A stretch of 64,000 nt of DNA from JACDAN01 sp963847235 (GTDB lineage Bacteria; Actinomycetota; Thermoleophilia; Gaiellales; Gaiellaceae), in NCBI GenBank assembly GCA_963847235.1, contig CAWJYU010000004.1, positions 372,001-436,000 on the forward strand. The letters are read 5' to 3'. Made by a program: the position numbers and the translations under genes. Numbering within the stretch: the stretch's first letter is position 1; the number at the start of each line of letters is the position of its first letter. Shown here piece after piece: positions 1 to 7,301 of the stretch. A model generated the notes under the pieces. It did not search any database, was not told the origin of the DNA, and saw nothing but the letters and a program-made list of their open reading frames with translations.

Positions 1-2
1 TT

Positions 3-680
3 GCAGATCGGGAGTACGCGCGACGCGGAACCTCGCGACGGCGGCGGCTGGTCGCCAATTCCGTCGGCGTTGTCCTGGTCCTGGCGGTCATTGCTTCAGC
101 CGTCTTCGTTCTCCGCATATCGGACGAGCAAGGGCCGACGGCGATGATCTCTCCCGGCGTCGCCGGCCTCGGCGCCGGCGTCGAATCGCAGGACCTCTAC
201 CCGGCGGACGATCCCTGGGCCGCCTACCTCGCTCCGGAGAGCGCGTGTCCGGGTGGAGACACTCGCTCCACATCCGTTCGGGTGCAGCAGCAGACGATGA
301 TCTGCCTGCTCAACTGGGCCAGGCAGCGTCGAGGGCTTTCAGCGCTTCCCGAACAACCGCTGCTCTCACGTGCGGCGGCACTGAAGGGACGAGACATCCA
401 TGCCTGCGCCGACTTCGCTCATGAAGCGTGCGGAAAGCCGGCGAATGCCGTCGTGACCGAAGCGGACTACGAGCCTGACGGCTGGGGCGAGAACCTCTAC
501 CTGGGCCCCGGGGAGCTCGGGCGGCCGAGAGTCGCGTTGGATGGGTGGCTGAACTCCACCGGTCATCGCGAGAATCTCTTCCGAGCCGACTGGGCCGAAC
601 AAGGCGTCGCGCTCGTCGAGGTCCCGTTGTTCGAGGGCCAGTCGGACGTAGCAATCTGGGTCTCGCACTTCGGGCGCTAG
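3..680 (+). CDS. CAP (SCP/PR-1) domain protein, membrane-anchored, 5' end outside window
   Basis: The reading frame is open from base 3 to the stop at 680, so the start lies upstream of the window. The visible N-terminus is arginine-rich (SRRRRLVANS) followed by a hydrophobic segment at about residues 17-37, a signal anchor or uncleaved signal peptide. The C-terminal half is a CAP domain: an ICLLNWARQRRGLSAL helix, a WGENLYLG motif and a GHRENLF motif before a WVSHFGR end. Bacterial CAP proteins are extracellular and mostly of unknown function. The ATG at 144 would remove the membrane segment, so it is not preferred. No partner is visible because the upstream neighbour is off the window. Confidence 0.8.
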   Translation, partial: ADREYARRGTSRRRRLVANSVGVVLVLAVIASAVFVLRISDEQGPTAMISPGVAGLGAGVESQDLYPADDPWAAYLAPESACPGGDTRSTSVRVQQQTMICLLNWARQRRGLSALPEQPLLSRAAALKGRDIHACADFAHEACGKPANAVVTEADYEPDGWGENLYLGPGELGRPRVALDGWLNSTGHRENLFRADWAEQGVALVEVPLFEGQSDVAIWVSHFGR

Positions 681-1012
681 CCGACGGCGGCCGGATGCCG
701 CCACGCGCCCTCGCAGCGACTCTCTGCGAAGTCTTCGACGGGACGCCGGGCGGCGACGAGGTCCGGCGCATTCGGGTCGACCGGGTAGCGCCGCAGGACC
801 TCCCGCATCCGAGTGACCTCGGACCGGACGTCCTCGGGCGAAGACTCCTCCCAGTTCCCGAGCCGGTCCTGATCGTGCGTGGTGCTGTGCTGGTCGAGCA
901 GGTACATGATCGTCCCGGTCTCGCGGCACCAGTCCGCGGGAGCTGCCTCCTCGTCGCCGCCGCCGCAGCCGCTCAGCGCGAGCACGCCGACGAAGACCGC
1001 GGCGAGCCTCAC
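677..1012 (-). CDS. small putative lipoprotein
   Basis: This 111-residue protein starts with GTG and has a short charged N-terminus, a hydrophobic core and a lipobox (ALSGC) with the cysteine near residue 16, followed by GGGDEE. That is a typical signal for lipidation and anchoring to the outer face of the membrane. The mature part has two more cysteines (WCRET and SRCEG) that could form a disulfide. I recognise no family. It overlaps the upstream gene by GTGA (1009-1012), so the two are translationally coupled, and its stop overlaps the end of the convergent CAP gene by 4 bases. Confidence 0.6.
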   Translation of the reverse strand: MRLAAVFVGVLALSGCGGGDEEAAPADWCRETGTIMYLLDQHSTTHDQDRLGNWEESSPEDVRSEVTRMREVLRRYPVDPNAPDLVAARRPVEDFAESRCEGAWRHPAAVG

Positions 1013-1314
1013 ACGTCCTCGATCTCGAGCCCGAACCGGGGGAGCCGGTCGATCACGGCCTGGTTGAACTCGGCGGCGTACTCCTCCGCGTCGTCGTCCT
1101 CGAGCATGCCCGCATACGCGTCGCGCATCTCGCCGAGCGCCTCGGTGCCGTGCTCGACGAGCTCCTGATAGCGCCCGAAGACCTCCTCGGCGTCCTCGCG
1201 ATCCGCGTCGTCGTACGCGCGCTCGGCCTCGTCGACGCGGCGGAGGAACTCGGCGTCCTGCTCCTCGAAGAGGTCGAGCTGTCGAGCGATCACCTCTGAG
1301 AAGCGGCCCCGCAC
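1009..1314 (-). CDS. small acidic helical protein of unknown function
   Basis: The product is 101 residues, starts with GTG, is very rich in Glu and Asp, and reads as almost entirely alpha-helical (for example LFEEQDAEFLRRVDEAERAY). It has no signal peptide and no motif I recognise. It is the first gene of a two-gene minus-strand unit with the lipoprotein at 677-1012 and is divergent from the EEP-family gene at 1335, leaving only 20 bases between the two starts. Confidence 0.55.
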   Translation of the reverse strand: MRGRFSEVIARQLDLFEEQDAEFLRRVDEAERAYDDADREDAEEVFGRYQELVEHGTEALGEMRDAYAGMLEDDDAEEYAAEFNQAVIDRLPRFGLEIEDV

Positions 1315-1322
1315 GGCGTCCC

Positions 1323-1328
1323 TACAGT
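1323..1328 (+). promoter_or_regulatory. -10 hexamer TACAGT for a leaderless start
   Basis: TACAGT fits the TANNNT -10 consensus and lies 6 nt before the GTG at 1335. Transcription would start at or within a base of the start codon. No Shine-Dalgarno sequence is present. Other starts in this window show the same arrangement. Confidence 0.5.
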
Positions 1329-1334
1329 ACCGCC

Positions 1335-2114
1335 GTGATCGTCCGGACCTGGAACCTGTTCCACGGAAACACCGTCCCGCCGGGACGGCGCCGCTACGTC
1401 GAGGAGATGATCCGGCTCGTGACCCACGACGGCCCGGATGTCGTCTGCCTGCAGGAGGTGCCTCCGTGGGCGTTCGGGCCGATCGGCGAGTGGAGCGGGA
1501 TGCAGGTCTACGGCGAGATCGCCGCGCGCCCCACGATCGGGCCGATCCCGTCGACGGTCGGCCTCGGCCGCGTGATCACCGACCTGAATCCGGGGCTGCT
1601 CCGCTCGGGCTTCGAGGGTCAGGCGAACGCGATTCTCGTCGCGCCCGGTCTCAGGATCCTCTCGCGGCATGTCCTGACCCTGAACCCGCTGCAGTTCCGG
1701 CTCCGCGAGGGCCGTAGGCTTGGGCTGCCGATCGTGTCGCTGCTCGCCTGGGGCAAGGAGCGCCGGCAGTGCCAGGCCGTCCGGCTGGACGGAGGGATGG
1801 TCGTGGCGAACCTGCACGCGACGAAGGCGCGGAACCCGCGGATCCCTGACGCCGAGATCGTCCGCGCGGCGGATTGGGCGGCCGGGCTGGCGGGTGACGC
1901 GCCGGCAATCCTCGCGGGCGACTTCAACGTCGACACGGCGCGATCGGTCACGATCGAGCAGCTCGACGGCTACACGAAGGCGGGGCCCGGGATCGACCAC
2001 GTGGTCGCCCGGGGCGCCTCGACGGGGCCCTACGACCGCTGGACGCCCGAGCGCCGGCGACTCGGAAAGCTCGCGCTCTCCGACCACGCGCCGGTGGAGG
2101 TCGAGGTCACGTGA
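1335..2114 (+). CDS. endonuclease/exonuclease/phosphatase (EEP) family protein
   Basis: This 259-residue protein carries the ordered EEP motifs: an N-terminal TWNLFHGN strand, VVCLQEV with the metal-binding Glu, an LAGDFNVD motif in the second half and a C-terminal LSDHAPVEVEV motif. EEP enzymes are Mg-dependent phosphodiesterases or phosphatases acting on nucleic acids, phosphoinositides or sphingomyelin. There is no signal peptide, so it is probably cytoplasmic. GTG 1335 is chosen because the conserved first strand begins right at it and a -10 element sits 6 nt upstream. The stop overlaps the next gene by GTGA. The substrate cannot be told from sequence. Confidence 0.8.
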   Translation: MIVRTWNLFHGNTVPPGRRRYVEEMIRLVTHDGPDVVCLQEVPPWAFGPIGEWSGMQVYGEIAARPTIGPIPSTVGLGRVITDLNPGLLRSGFEGQANAILVAPGLRILSRHVLTLNPLQFRLREGRRLGLPIVSLLAWGKERRQCQAVRLDGGMVVANLHATKARNPRIPDAEIVRAADWAAGLAGDAPAILAGDFNVDTARSVTIEQLDGYTKAGPGIDHVVARGASTGPYDRWTPERRRLGKLALSDHAPVEVEVT

Positions 2115-3205
2115 CGTTCGAGGAGGCGCGCGCGGCGTTTCCCGTCCTCGAGCGGTACGCGTACCTGAACGCCGGCTCGGTCGGGCCGCTCGCCCGCCGC
2201 ACCTACGAGGCGCTGATCGCGGCCGAGAAGGACGAAGTCGAGGAGGGACGGGCGGGCTGGCCGTACCTGAACCGCATGCTCGAGGCGCGCGAGGAGCTTC
2301 GGGCCGAGCTGGCGGCGCTGATCGCCGTTCCGCCCGGGAACATGTCGCTGACGACCTCGACAACCGAGGGCTGCCGGATCGTGATGGCCGGCCTGGAGGT
2401 CGGGCGCGACGACGAGATCGTGACGACGGACGCCGAGCACTTCGGACTCCTGGGTGCGATCCACGTCTCGGGCGCCAGGATCCGCGTGGCCGCGGTGCGG
2501 GACCGGCCGGCCGCGGAGGCGGTCGAGGCGATCCTGGGCGAGGTCGGCCCGAAGACGAAGCTGATCGCGCTCTCCCACGTGCTCTGGCTCGACGGGCACG
2601 TGATCGACCTCGAGGCGCTTCGCGCGGCGGTCGACGTCCCGCTGCTGGTCGACGGCGCCCAGTCGGTCGGCGCGATCCCCGTCGATGCGTCGCCGTACGA
2701 CTTCTACACGGTGTCGGGCCAGAAGTGGCTCTGCGGGCCGGCGCCGACCGGCGGCCTCTACGTCAAGGAGCCGGAGCGGCTCGCAGTCGCGCTTCCGAGC
2801 TACTTCTCCCAGGCCGGCTACGAGCGCGACGGCCGCTTCGAGCCGCGCGAAGGGGCCCAGCGGTTCGATCCGGGATGGATCCCCGTGCCGTATCTGGAGG
2901 CGCTTATCGCGGCGCTCGAGGTGCCTCCGGACTGGCGCTTCGAGCGGTCGCGAGAGATGGCCGAGCGGTGCCGCGAGCTGCTGCTCGAGATCGGCTGCGA
3001 CGTCGTGACGGAGCCGGGTCACTCCAATCTCGTCTCCTGGCGCTGGGAGGGAGACACGAAGGAGGCTGCGACCGCGATCGGCGAGGACGGCATCCTGATC
3101 CGCGACCTCCCCGGCACGGGGCTGCTCCGCGCATCGTGCGGCTACTGGACGAACGAGGACGATCTCACTCGTCTGGCAGCTGCGGTGGAGCGCTGCGCCA
3201 GATGA
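2111..3205 (+). CDS. class V aminotransferase (PLP-dependent)
   Basis: The 364-residue product has the fold-type I class V layout: an N-terminal YLNAGSVGPLARRTYEAL segment, the cofactor-binding acidic motif LLVDGAQSVGAIPVD and the Schiff-base lysine in TVSGQKWLCGP near residue 204. The family includes cysteine desulfurases, kynureninase-like and isopenicillin-epimerase-like enzymes; the LNAGSVGP start resembles the last group. There are no cysteines suited to sulfur transfer, so desulfurase activity is unlikely. The gene overlaps the EEP gene by 4 bases, making a two-gene unit. Its 3' end overlaps the convergent broken gene at 3165-3778. Confidence 0.8.
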   Translation: MTFEEARAAFPVLERYAYLNAGSVGPLARRTYEALIAAEKDEVEEGRAGWPYLNRMLEAREELRAELAALIAVPPGNMSLTTSTTEGCRIVMAGLEVGRDDEIVTTDAEHFGLLGAIHVSGARIRVAAVRDRPAAEAVEAILGEVGPKTKLIALSHVLWLDGHVIDLEALRAAVDVPLLVDGAQSVGAIPVDASPYDFYTVSGQKWLCGPAPTGGLYVKEPERLAVALPSYFSQAGYERDGRFEPREGAQRFDPGWIPVPYLEALIAALEVPPDWRFERSREMAERCRELLLEIGCDVVTEPGHSNLVSWRWEGDTKEAATAIGEDGILIRDLPGTGLLRASCGYWTNEDDLTRLAAAVERCAR

Positions 3206-3778
3206 CCTCGTCCTTCTCGTCCAGCGCGACGACCGCCTTGACGCGGTCGCTCGGCGGGTCCGCGTAGAACGCGTTTCCGCGGACCGCCGCCATCGGCACC
3301 AGCCGGTCCTGGGCGTCGATCACACCAACGCGCTTGACGCCGTCCGCGGCGAACGCCGTTGAACGCCTCGAAGGTGCGGAGCTCGGTGCCGGGGATGAAG
3401 CCGCTCCGGCTCAGCACGAGCACCGGCGAGGTCGGATCCGGAAAGCGGTTGAACTGCGTCTCGCACACGTAGTTCGGTCAGCTGCCACTCGCCGGACCGG
3501 TGCTCAGACGTACCCCAGCACGAGGAGCCGTCCTCGCGCGGCATGCGGACGAGCCGGATTCCCGACCGCTCTGCGATCAGCAGCGCCTCGCCGGTCGTCT
3601 TCGGGCTCCCCGGGGTGAAGAGCTGCTCCGGGACCGCCATCTCGAACGGCCGGCCCTCGGTGGACATGACGCCGAGCGAATAGTCCTTGTCTCCGCCGTC
3701 GCGCAGCACCAGGAAGGCGGCACCGGCCGCGATCAGGACGACGACCGCAAGGGCGGCGAACACCGTCCGCCTCGACAT
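3165..3778 (-). pseudogene. membrane-anchored protein gene with two frameshifts
   Basis: Three minus-strand reading frames join into one plausible protein of about 203 residues. The first part (from the ATG at 3778) has a SRRTVFAALAVVVLIAAG membrane anchor and runs to GEWQLTEL near 3472. The second part reads NYVCETQFNRFPDPTSPVL to about 3355. The third reads FAADGVKRVGVIDAQDR and continues to a TGA at 3165-3167. Each switch needs one base to be skipped, so two single-base insertions would explain both. There is no family name I trust. The 3' end overlaps the convergent aminotransferase gene by 41 bases. It may be a real broken gene or an assembly error; several other genes here also carry one-base shifts. 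Confidence 0.55.
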
Positions 3779-3857
3779 ATCGGAAACGATGCCAGACGCG
3801 TCGCGCGAGGGACTGTCCCTCGGACCCCGGATATCCCTGGACCTGAAACCGCCGCGG

Positions 3858-4244
3858 CTAGAGGTCCGCGAACAGATCCACGACGTTCCCGTCGGGATCC
3901 TCGACCATCGCGTAGCGCATGCCCCACGGGGCGTCCCAGGGATCCTTGTGCCCGGTGCCGCCGTGCTGGAGCAGGTTCGCGTAGGCGGAGTCGACCTCGG
4001 CGGGGGAGTCGCAGCGGAAGGCGAGCGAGCTCCGGTGACCCCCGGACGGCGCCTGCCACTCCGGCTCGAACGAGCGGATGGTCTCCTCTGTGTCCAGCAT
4101 GACGCGAACGCCCGCCGCCCTCGCCTCCGCGTGGCTCTCGGACTCCGCGCCGTCGGGAAACTCGAGCCCGAGCTGCCGGTAGAAGCCGAGCGCCCGGCCC
4201 ATGTCGGTGACGACGATCCCGATGGCCTCGAACCGTGGGGTCAT
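3858..4244 (-). CDS. VOC-family (glyoxalase/bleomycin-resistance fold) protein
   Basis: The 128-residue product begins TPRFEAIGIVVTDMGRALGFYRQLG and ends EDPDGNVVDLFADL, the two halves of a single vicinal-oxygen-chelate module. VOC proteins act as dimers in lyase, dioxygenase or drug-binding roles; the substrate is not predictable here. The terminal Glu/Asp-containing strand is typical, but I cannot be sure all metal ligands are present. The start ATG overlaps the stop of the upstream HD gene (ATGA at 4241-4244), so the pair is co-translated. Confidence 0.75.
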   Translation of the reverse strand: MTPRFEAIGIVVTDMGRALGFYRQLGLEFPDGAESESHAEARAAGVRVMLDTEETIRSFEPEWQAPSGGHRSSLAFRCDSPAEVDSAYANLLQHGGTGHKDPWDAPWGMRYAMVEDPDGNVVDLFADL

Positions 4245-4816
4245 GCCGCGTCCGCCGCGGTCCGCAAACCGAGCTCCCGCGAGATCGGCTTCATCGCGTC
4301 GGTCACGTTCTGGATGTGCTCGTCGAGCTCGAGCCCGAGCAGCTCCGCCCCCGCGTAGACCTCGTCCCGGTGGACGCCGGCCGCGAACGACGGCTGCTTG
4401 AGCTTCTTCTTCACCGACCTGGGCGTCAGGCTATCGATCCCGTCGGGCCGGACGAGCCCGCACGCGTGGATGAACCCGGCGAGCTCGTCGCACGCGAACA
4501 GCGTCTTCTTCAGGTCGGTGTCACGCGGCATTTCGAGGTGCTCGGCGTGTGAAAGCACGGACTCGATCAGCTCCTCGGGATAGCCCTCTTCGCGCAGGAT
4601 GGCGGCGCCGTCCTGCGGGTGCTTGTCCAGCGTGGGGTGGATCTCGTAGTCGAAGTCGTGGAGGAGTGCGGTTGCGCCCCAGAGCTCCTCGTCACCGCCG
4701 AGCTTGCGCGCGTACGCACGAACGGCGGCCTCGACAGCAAGCGCGTGGCGCAGGAGCGCCTCGCTCTTCGTGTAACGAGTGAGCGTGTCCCAGGCGCGGT
4801 CGCGAGTGACCTCCAT
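4241..4816 (-). CDS. HD-domain (HDIG-type) hydrolase
   Basis: About 191 residues. It contains an HD phosphohydrolase core: RHALAVEAAVRAYA supplies the first His, ATALLHDFDYE gives the HD pair, and LSHAEHLEMP carries further His ligands. The motif set resembles HDIG proteins of unknown substrate. Two upstream ATG codons exist in frame at 4831 and 4825, but they overlap a TATGGT -10-like hexamer, and MEVTRDRAWDTLTRYTKS at 4816 matches a usual N-terminus better. The gene heads a two-gene unit with the VOC protein and is divergent from murA. Confidence 0.7.
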   Translation of the reverse strand: MEVTRDRAWDTLTRYTKSEALLRHALAVEAAVRAYARKLGGDEELWGATALLHDFDYEIHPTLDKHPQDGAAILREEGYPEELIESVLSHAEHLEMPRDTDLKKTLFACDELAGFIHACGLVRPDGIDSLTPRSVKKKLKQPSFAAGVHRDEVYAGAELLGLELDEHIQNVTDAMKPISRELGLRTAADAA

Positions 4817-4870
4817 AGCGGTCATTACCATAGTCCGCTCGTGTCGGCCACCATCGTCTCGAGCGGTCTG

Positions 4871-6152
4871 ATGGAGAGCTTCGTCATCGAGGGGGGGACG
4901 CCCCTCGGCGGACGCGTCTCCGCAGCCGGGAACAAGAACGGCGCGCTGCCGATTCTCGCGGCCACCCTGCTGGCGAGCGAGCCCGTGACGCTCTCGAACG
5001 TCCCGCGGATCCGGGACGTCGACACGATGGTCGCGCTGCTCGCGGACGTTGGCGCCGACGTCGAATGGACCGGCCCGAACGAGATCCAGATCGACCCGAG
5101 GAACGCGGAGAAGTCCGAGCTCGACGCCGACCTCTGCAGCCAGATCCGCGCCTCGTTCCTGCTCGCCGGGCCGCTACTCGCCCGCTTCGGCCGCGCAAGC
5201 GTCCCGCCGCCGGGCGGCGACGTGATCGGGCGCCGCCGGCTCGACCCGCACGTCCACGCCCTCGCCGAGCTGGGCGTCGAGGTGGACATCAACGGCCGCT
5301 TCGACATGCAGACCTCGGGGCTCCAGGGCCGCCGGATCTTCCTCGACGAGGCGAGCGTCATGGCGACGGAGAACGCGGTCATGGCCGCGACGCTCGCGAC
5401 CGGGGAGACGGTGATCGGGAACGCGGCGTGCGAGCCGCACGTCCAGGATCTCTGCCGCTTCCTCGGCTCGCTCGGCGCGCAGAATCGAGGGCATCGGCTC
5501 GAACATCCTCCGCGTCCGCGGCGTCCAGCAGCTCGGCGGCGGGGAGTGGCGAATCGGGCCGGAGCACATCGAGGTTGCGAGCTTCATCGGCCTCGCGGCG
5601 GTCACCGGCGGCGACGTCACGATCGAGGATGTCGAGATCGACGACCTGACTCCGATCCTTCCGGTGTTCAGGCGGCTCGGCGTCGAAGTCGAGCTTCACG
5701 ACTCGAGCGTTCGTGTGCCGCCGGGACAGGAGCTCGTGATCGAGGACGACCTGGGCGACCAGATTCCGAAGATCGAGGACGGGCCGTGGCCGCTCTTCCC
5801 GGCCGACCTCACCTCGATCGCGCTCGCCGTGGCCACGCAGGCGCGGGGAACGGTCCTCATCTTCGAGAAGATGTTCGAGAACCGCCTGTTCTTCGTGGAC
5901 AAGCTGGTGAGCATGGGCGCGCGGATCATCCTGTGCGACCCGCACCGCGCAGTCGTGAGCGGCCCCGCGAAGCTCTACGGGCAGCGCATGGCGAGCCCGG
6001 ACATCCGGGCCGGCATGGCGATGCTCATCGCGGGCCTCTGCGCCGAGGGGGTCTCGACGATCGGGAACGTCGGCGAGATCGACCGAGGCTACGAGCGGAT
6101 CGACGAGCGCCTGCGCGCGCTCGGCGCAAAGATCGACCGGACCGAGAGCTAG
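4871..6152 (+). CDS. murA: UDP-N-acetylglucosamine 1-carboxyvinyltransferase MurA, with one frameshift
   Basis: MurA adds enolpyruvate to UDP-GlcNAc, the first committed step of peptidoglycan synthesis. The N-terminal part (from ATG 4871, MESFVIEGGTPLGGRV, then AAGNKNGALPILAATLLAS) is in one frame up to LGAQ at about 5482. The rest (IEGIGSNILRVRG onward, to the stop at 6152) is one frame over, so one extra base, probably the A at 5483, splits the gene. Restored length is 426 residues, normal for MurA. The loop that usually has the catalytic Cys (PGGC) reads PPPGGDVIGRRR, with Asp in place of Cys. That substitution is known to make MurA insensitive to fosfomycin, as in mycobacteria. The gene is essential, so the shift is more likely a sequence error than a true lesion. 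Confidence 0.8.
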
Positions 6153-6237
6153 CGCCGACGGATCTTCAGGACGAGCCGCCTGAAGCAGCGGCGTGGCTCG
6201 GGGCGCCGGCGAGGCCTGCGATACCCTCGTTCGAGCG

Positions 6238-6768
6238 ATGGAGCGGGCGACGGAATCGGAGCGGGAGGCTCTCCCTGCACGCATCGAGCTGGGCGGCAGC
6301 GGCCGGGCCAGCGTCGCGACCGGCCTCCCTGTGCTGGACCACCTCCTCGGTCTGGTCGCGTCCCATGCCGGATTCGACCTCCAGCTCGAGGTCGCGGCCG
6401 GCGGGCCGGACGCCGTCGCGAGCGCGGCGGGGCGCGCGCTCGGGGAAGCGCTCACGGACCTTCTCCGCGCCGAGGACGCGAACGGCTGGGGCTACGCCAT
6501 CATCCCGGCCGACGAGGCGCTCGCCAACGTCGTCCTCGAGGTCTCCGACCGCCCGCTGCTCGTCTCGAACGTCGATCTGTCCAACGCTCACGTCGCGGGG
6601 CTCGACCGCGACCTCGCCTCCGGCTTCCTGCGCGAGCTCGCCGAGGCGGCGGGGCTGACGATGCACGTCCGGCTGCTCCACGGCGAGGACGCGCAGCACG
6701 TCCTGCAGGCGATCTTCAAGGCCCTCGGAGGAGCGCTCGCCAGCGCGGCGGCGCCGCGAAAGGAGTAG
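6238..6768 (+). CDS. degenerate imidazoleglycerol-phosphate dehydratase (HisB)-like protein
   Basis: About 176 residues. The start ERATESEREALPARIELGGSG, then VATGLPVLDHLLGLVASH, and the end QHVLQAIFKALGGAL follow the IGPD family along its whole length. The histidine of the DHML motif is kept (VLDHLL). The first metal site, normally DxHHxxED, reads GGPDAVASAAGRALGE and has lost both His and the Glu. The second, normally HHxxEAxFKA, reads QHVLQAIFKA. Catalysis as in HisB is therefore unlikely, and no other his gene is near. ATG 6238 is preferred to the GTG at 6193 because it matches the family N-terminus. It lies between murA and ridA, 2 bases ahead of the latter. Confidence 0.7.
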   Translation: MERATESEREALPARIELGGSGRASVATGLPVLDHLLGLVASHAGFDLQLEVAAGGPDAVASAAGRALGEALTDLLRAEDANGWGYAIIPADEALANVVLEVSDRPLLVSNVDLSNAHVAGLDRDLASGFLRELAEAAGLTMHVRLLHGEDAQHVLQAIFKALGGALASAAAPRKE

Positions 6769-6770
6769 GG

Positions 6771-7160
6771 ATGTCGGAAAAGACCGTCGTGCGCACCGAG
6801 CGTGCGCCGGCGCCGTTCCAGGGTGCGCCGTACTCGCAGGCGATCGTCGCCAACGGATTCGTCTTCGTGGCGGGCCAGGTCGGTCTCCAGCCCGATCACA
6901 CCGAGCTGGTCGGTGACGGGATCACCGAGCAGACCGAGCAGGCGTTCGACAACCTCGCCGCCATCCTCGAAGAGGCCGGCTCGGGCCTCGACCGCATCGT
7001 GAAGACGACGGTCTTCCTCGACGACTTCGGCGACTTCGCCGCGATGAACGAGGTCTACGCGAGGCGGATCGGCGACCGACCGCCTGCCCGCTCGACGGTC
7101 GAGGTCGCAGCGCTTCCCTCCGGCGCGAAGGTCGAGATCGAGGCAATCGCCCTGGCCTAG
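6771..7160 (+). CDS. ridA: RidA-family enamine/imine deaminase
   Basis: The 129-residue product has the RidA (YjgF/YER057c/UK114) signatures: PYSQAIVANGFVFVAGQVGL, EQTEQAFDNLAAILEEAG and the C-terminal RPPARSTVEVAALPSGAKVE with the substrate-binding Arg. RidA trimers hydrolyse reactive enamines and imines such as 2-aminoacrylate released by PLP enzymes. The start is ATG 6771 with GGAG just upstream. It follows the HisB-like gene by 2 bases and is likely co-transcribed with it. Confidence 0.9.
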   Translation: MSEKTVVRTERAPAPFQGAPYSQAIVANGFVFVAGQVGLQPDHTELVGDGITEQTEQAFDNLAAILEEAGSGLDRIVKTTVFLDDFGDFAAMNEVYARRIGDRPPARSTVEVAALPSGAKVEIEAIALA

Positions 7161-7301
7161 CCGTTCGTGCGCTTGTGTTGCATGTGACGAGCGCTTTCGA
7201 CGCGCTTTTCGCAACCCTCGCGACGGCTCTCGCTCGGCTCATCGGATCGTGACTTGGAACACAAGCTCGGAGAGCGCTCGTAGCTCGGCCACAATTCGGG
7301 T

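Noticed and set aside
3790..3850. GAGGGAC-T-GTCCCTC palindrome as a regulatory site or terminator
   Set aside because: It lies in a short gap after the VOC gene stop and before a broken gene; no T tract, and no second copy in the window.
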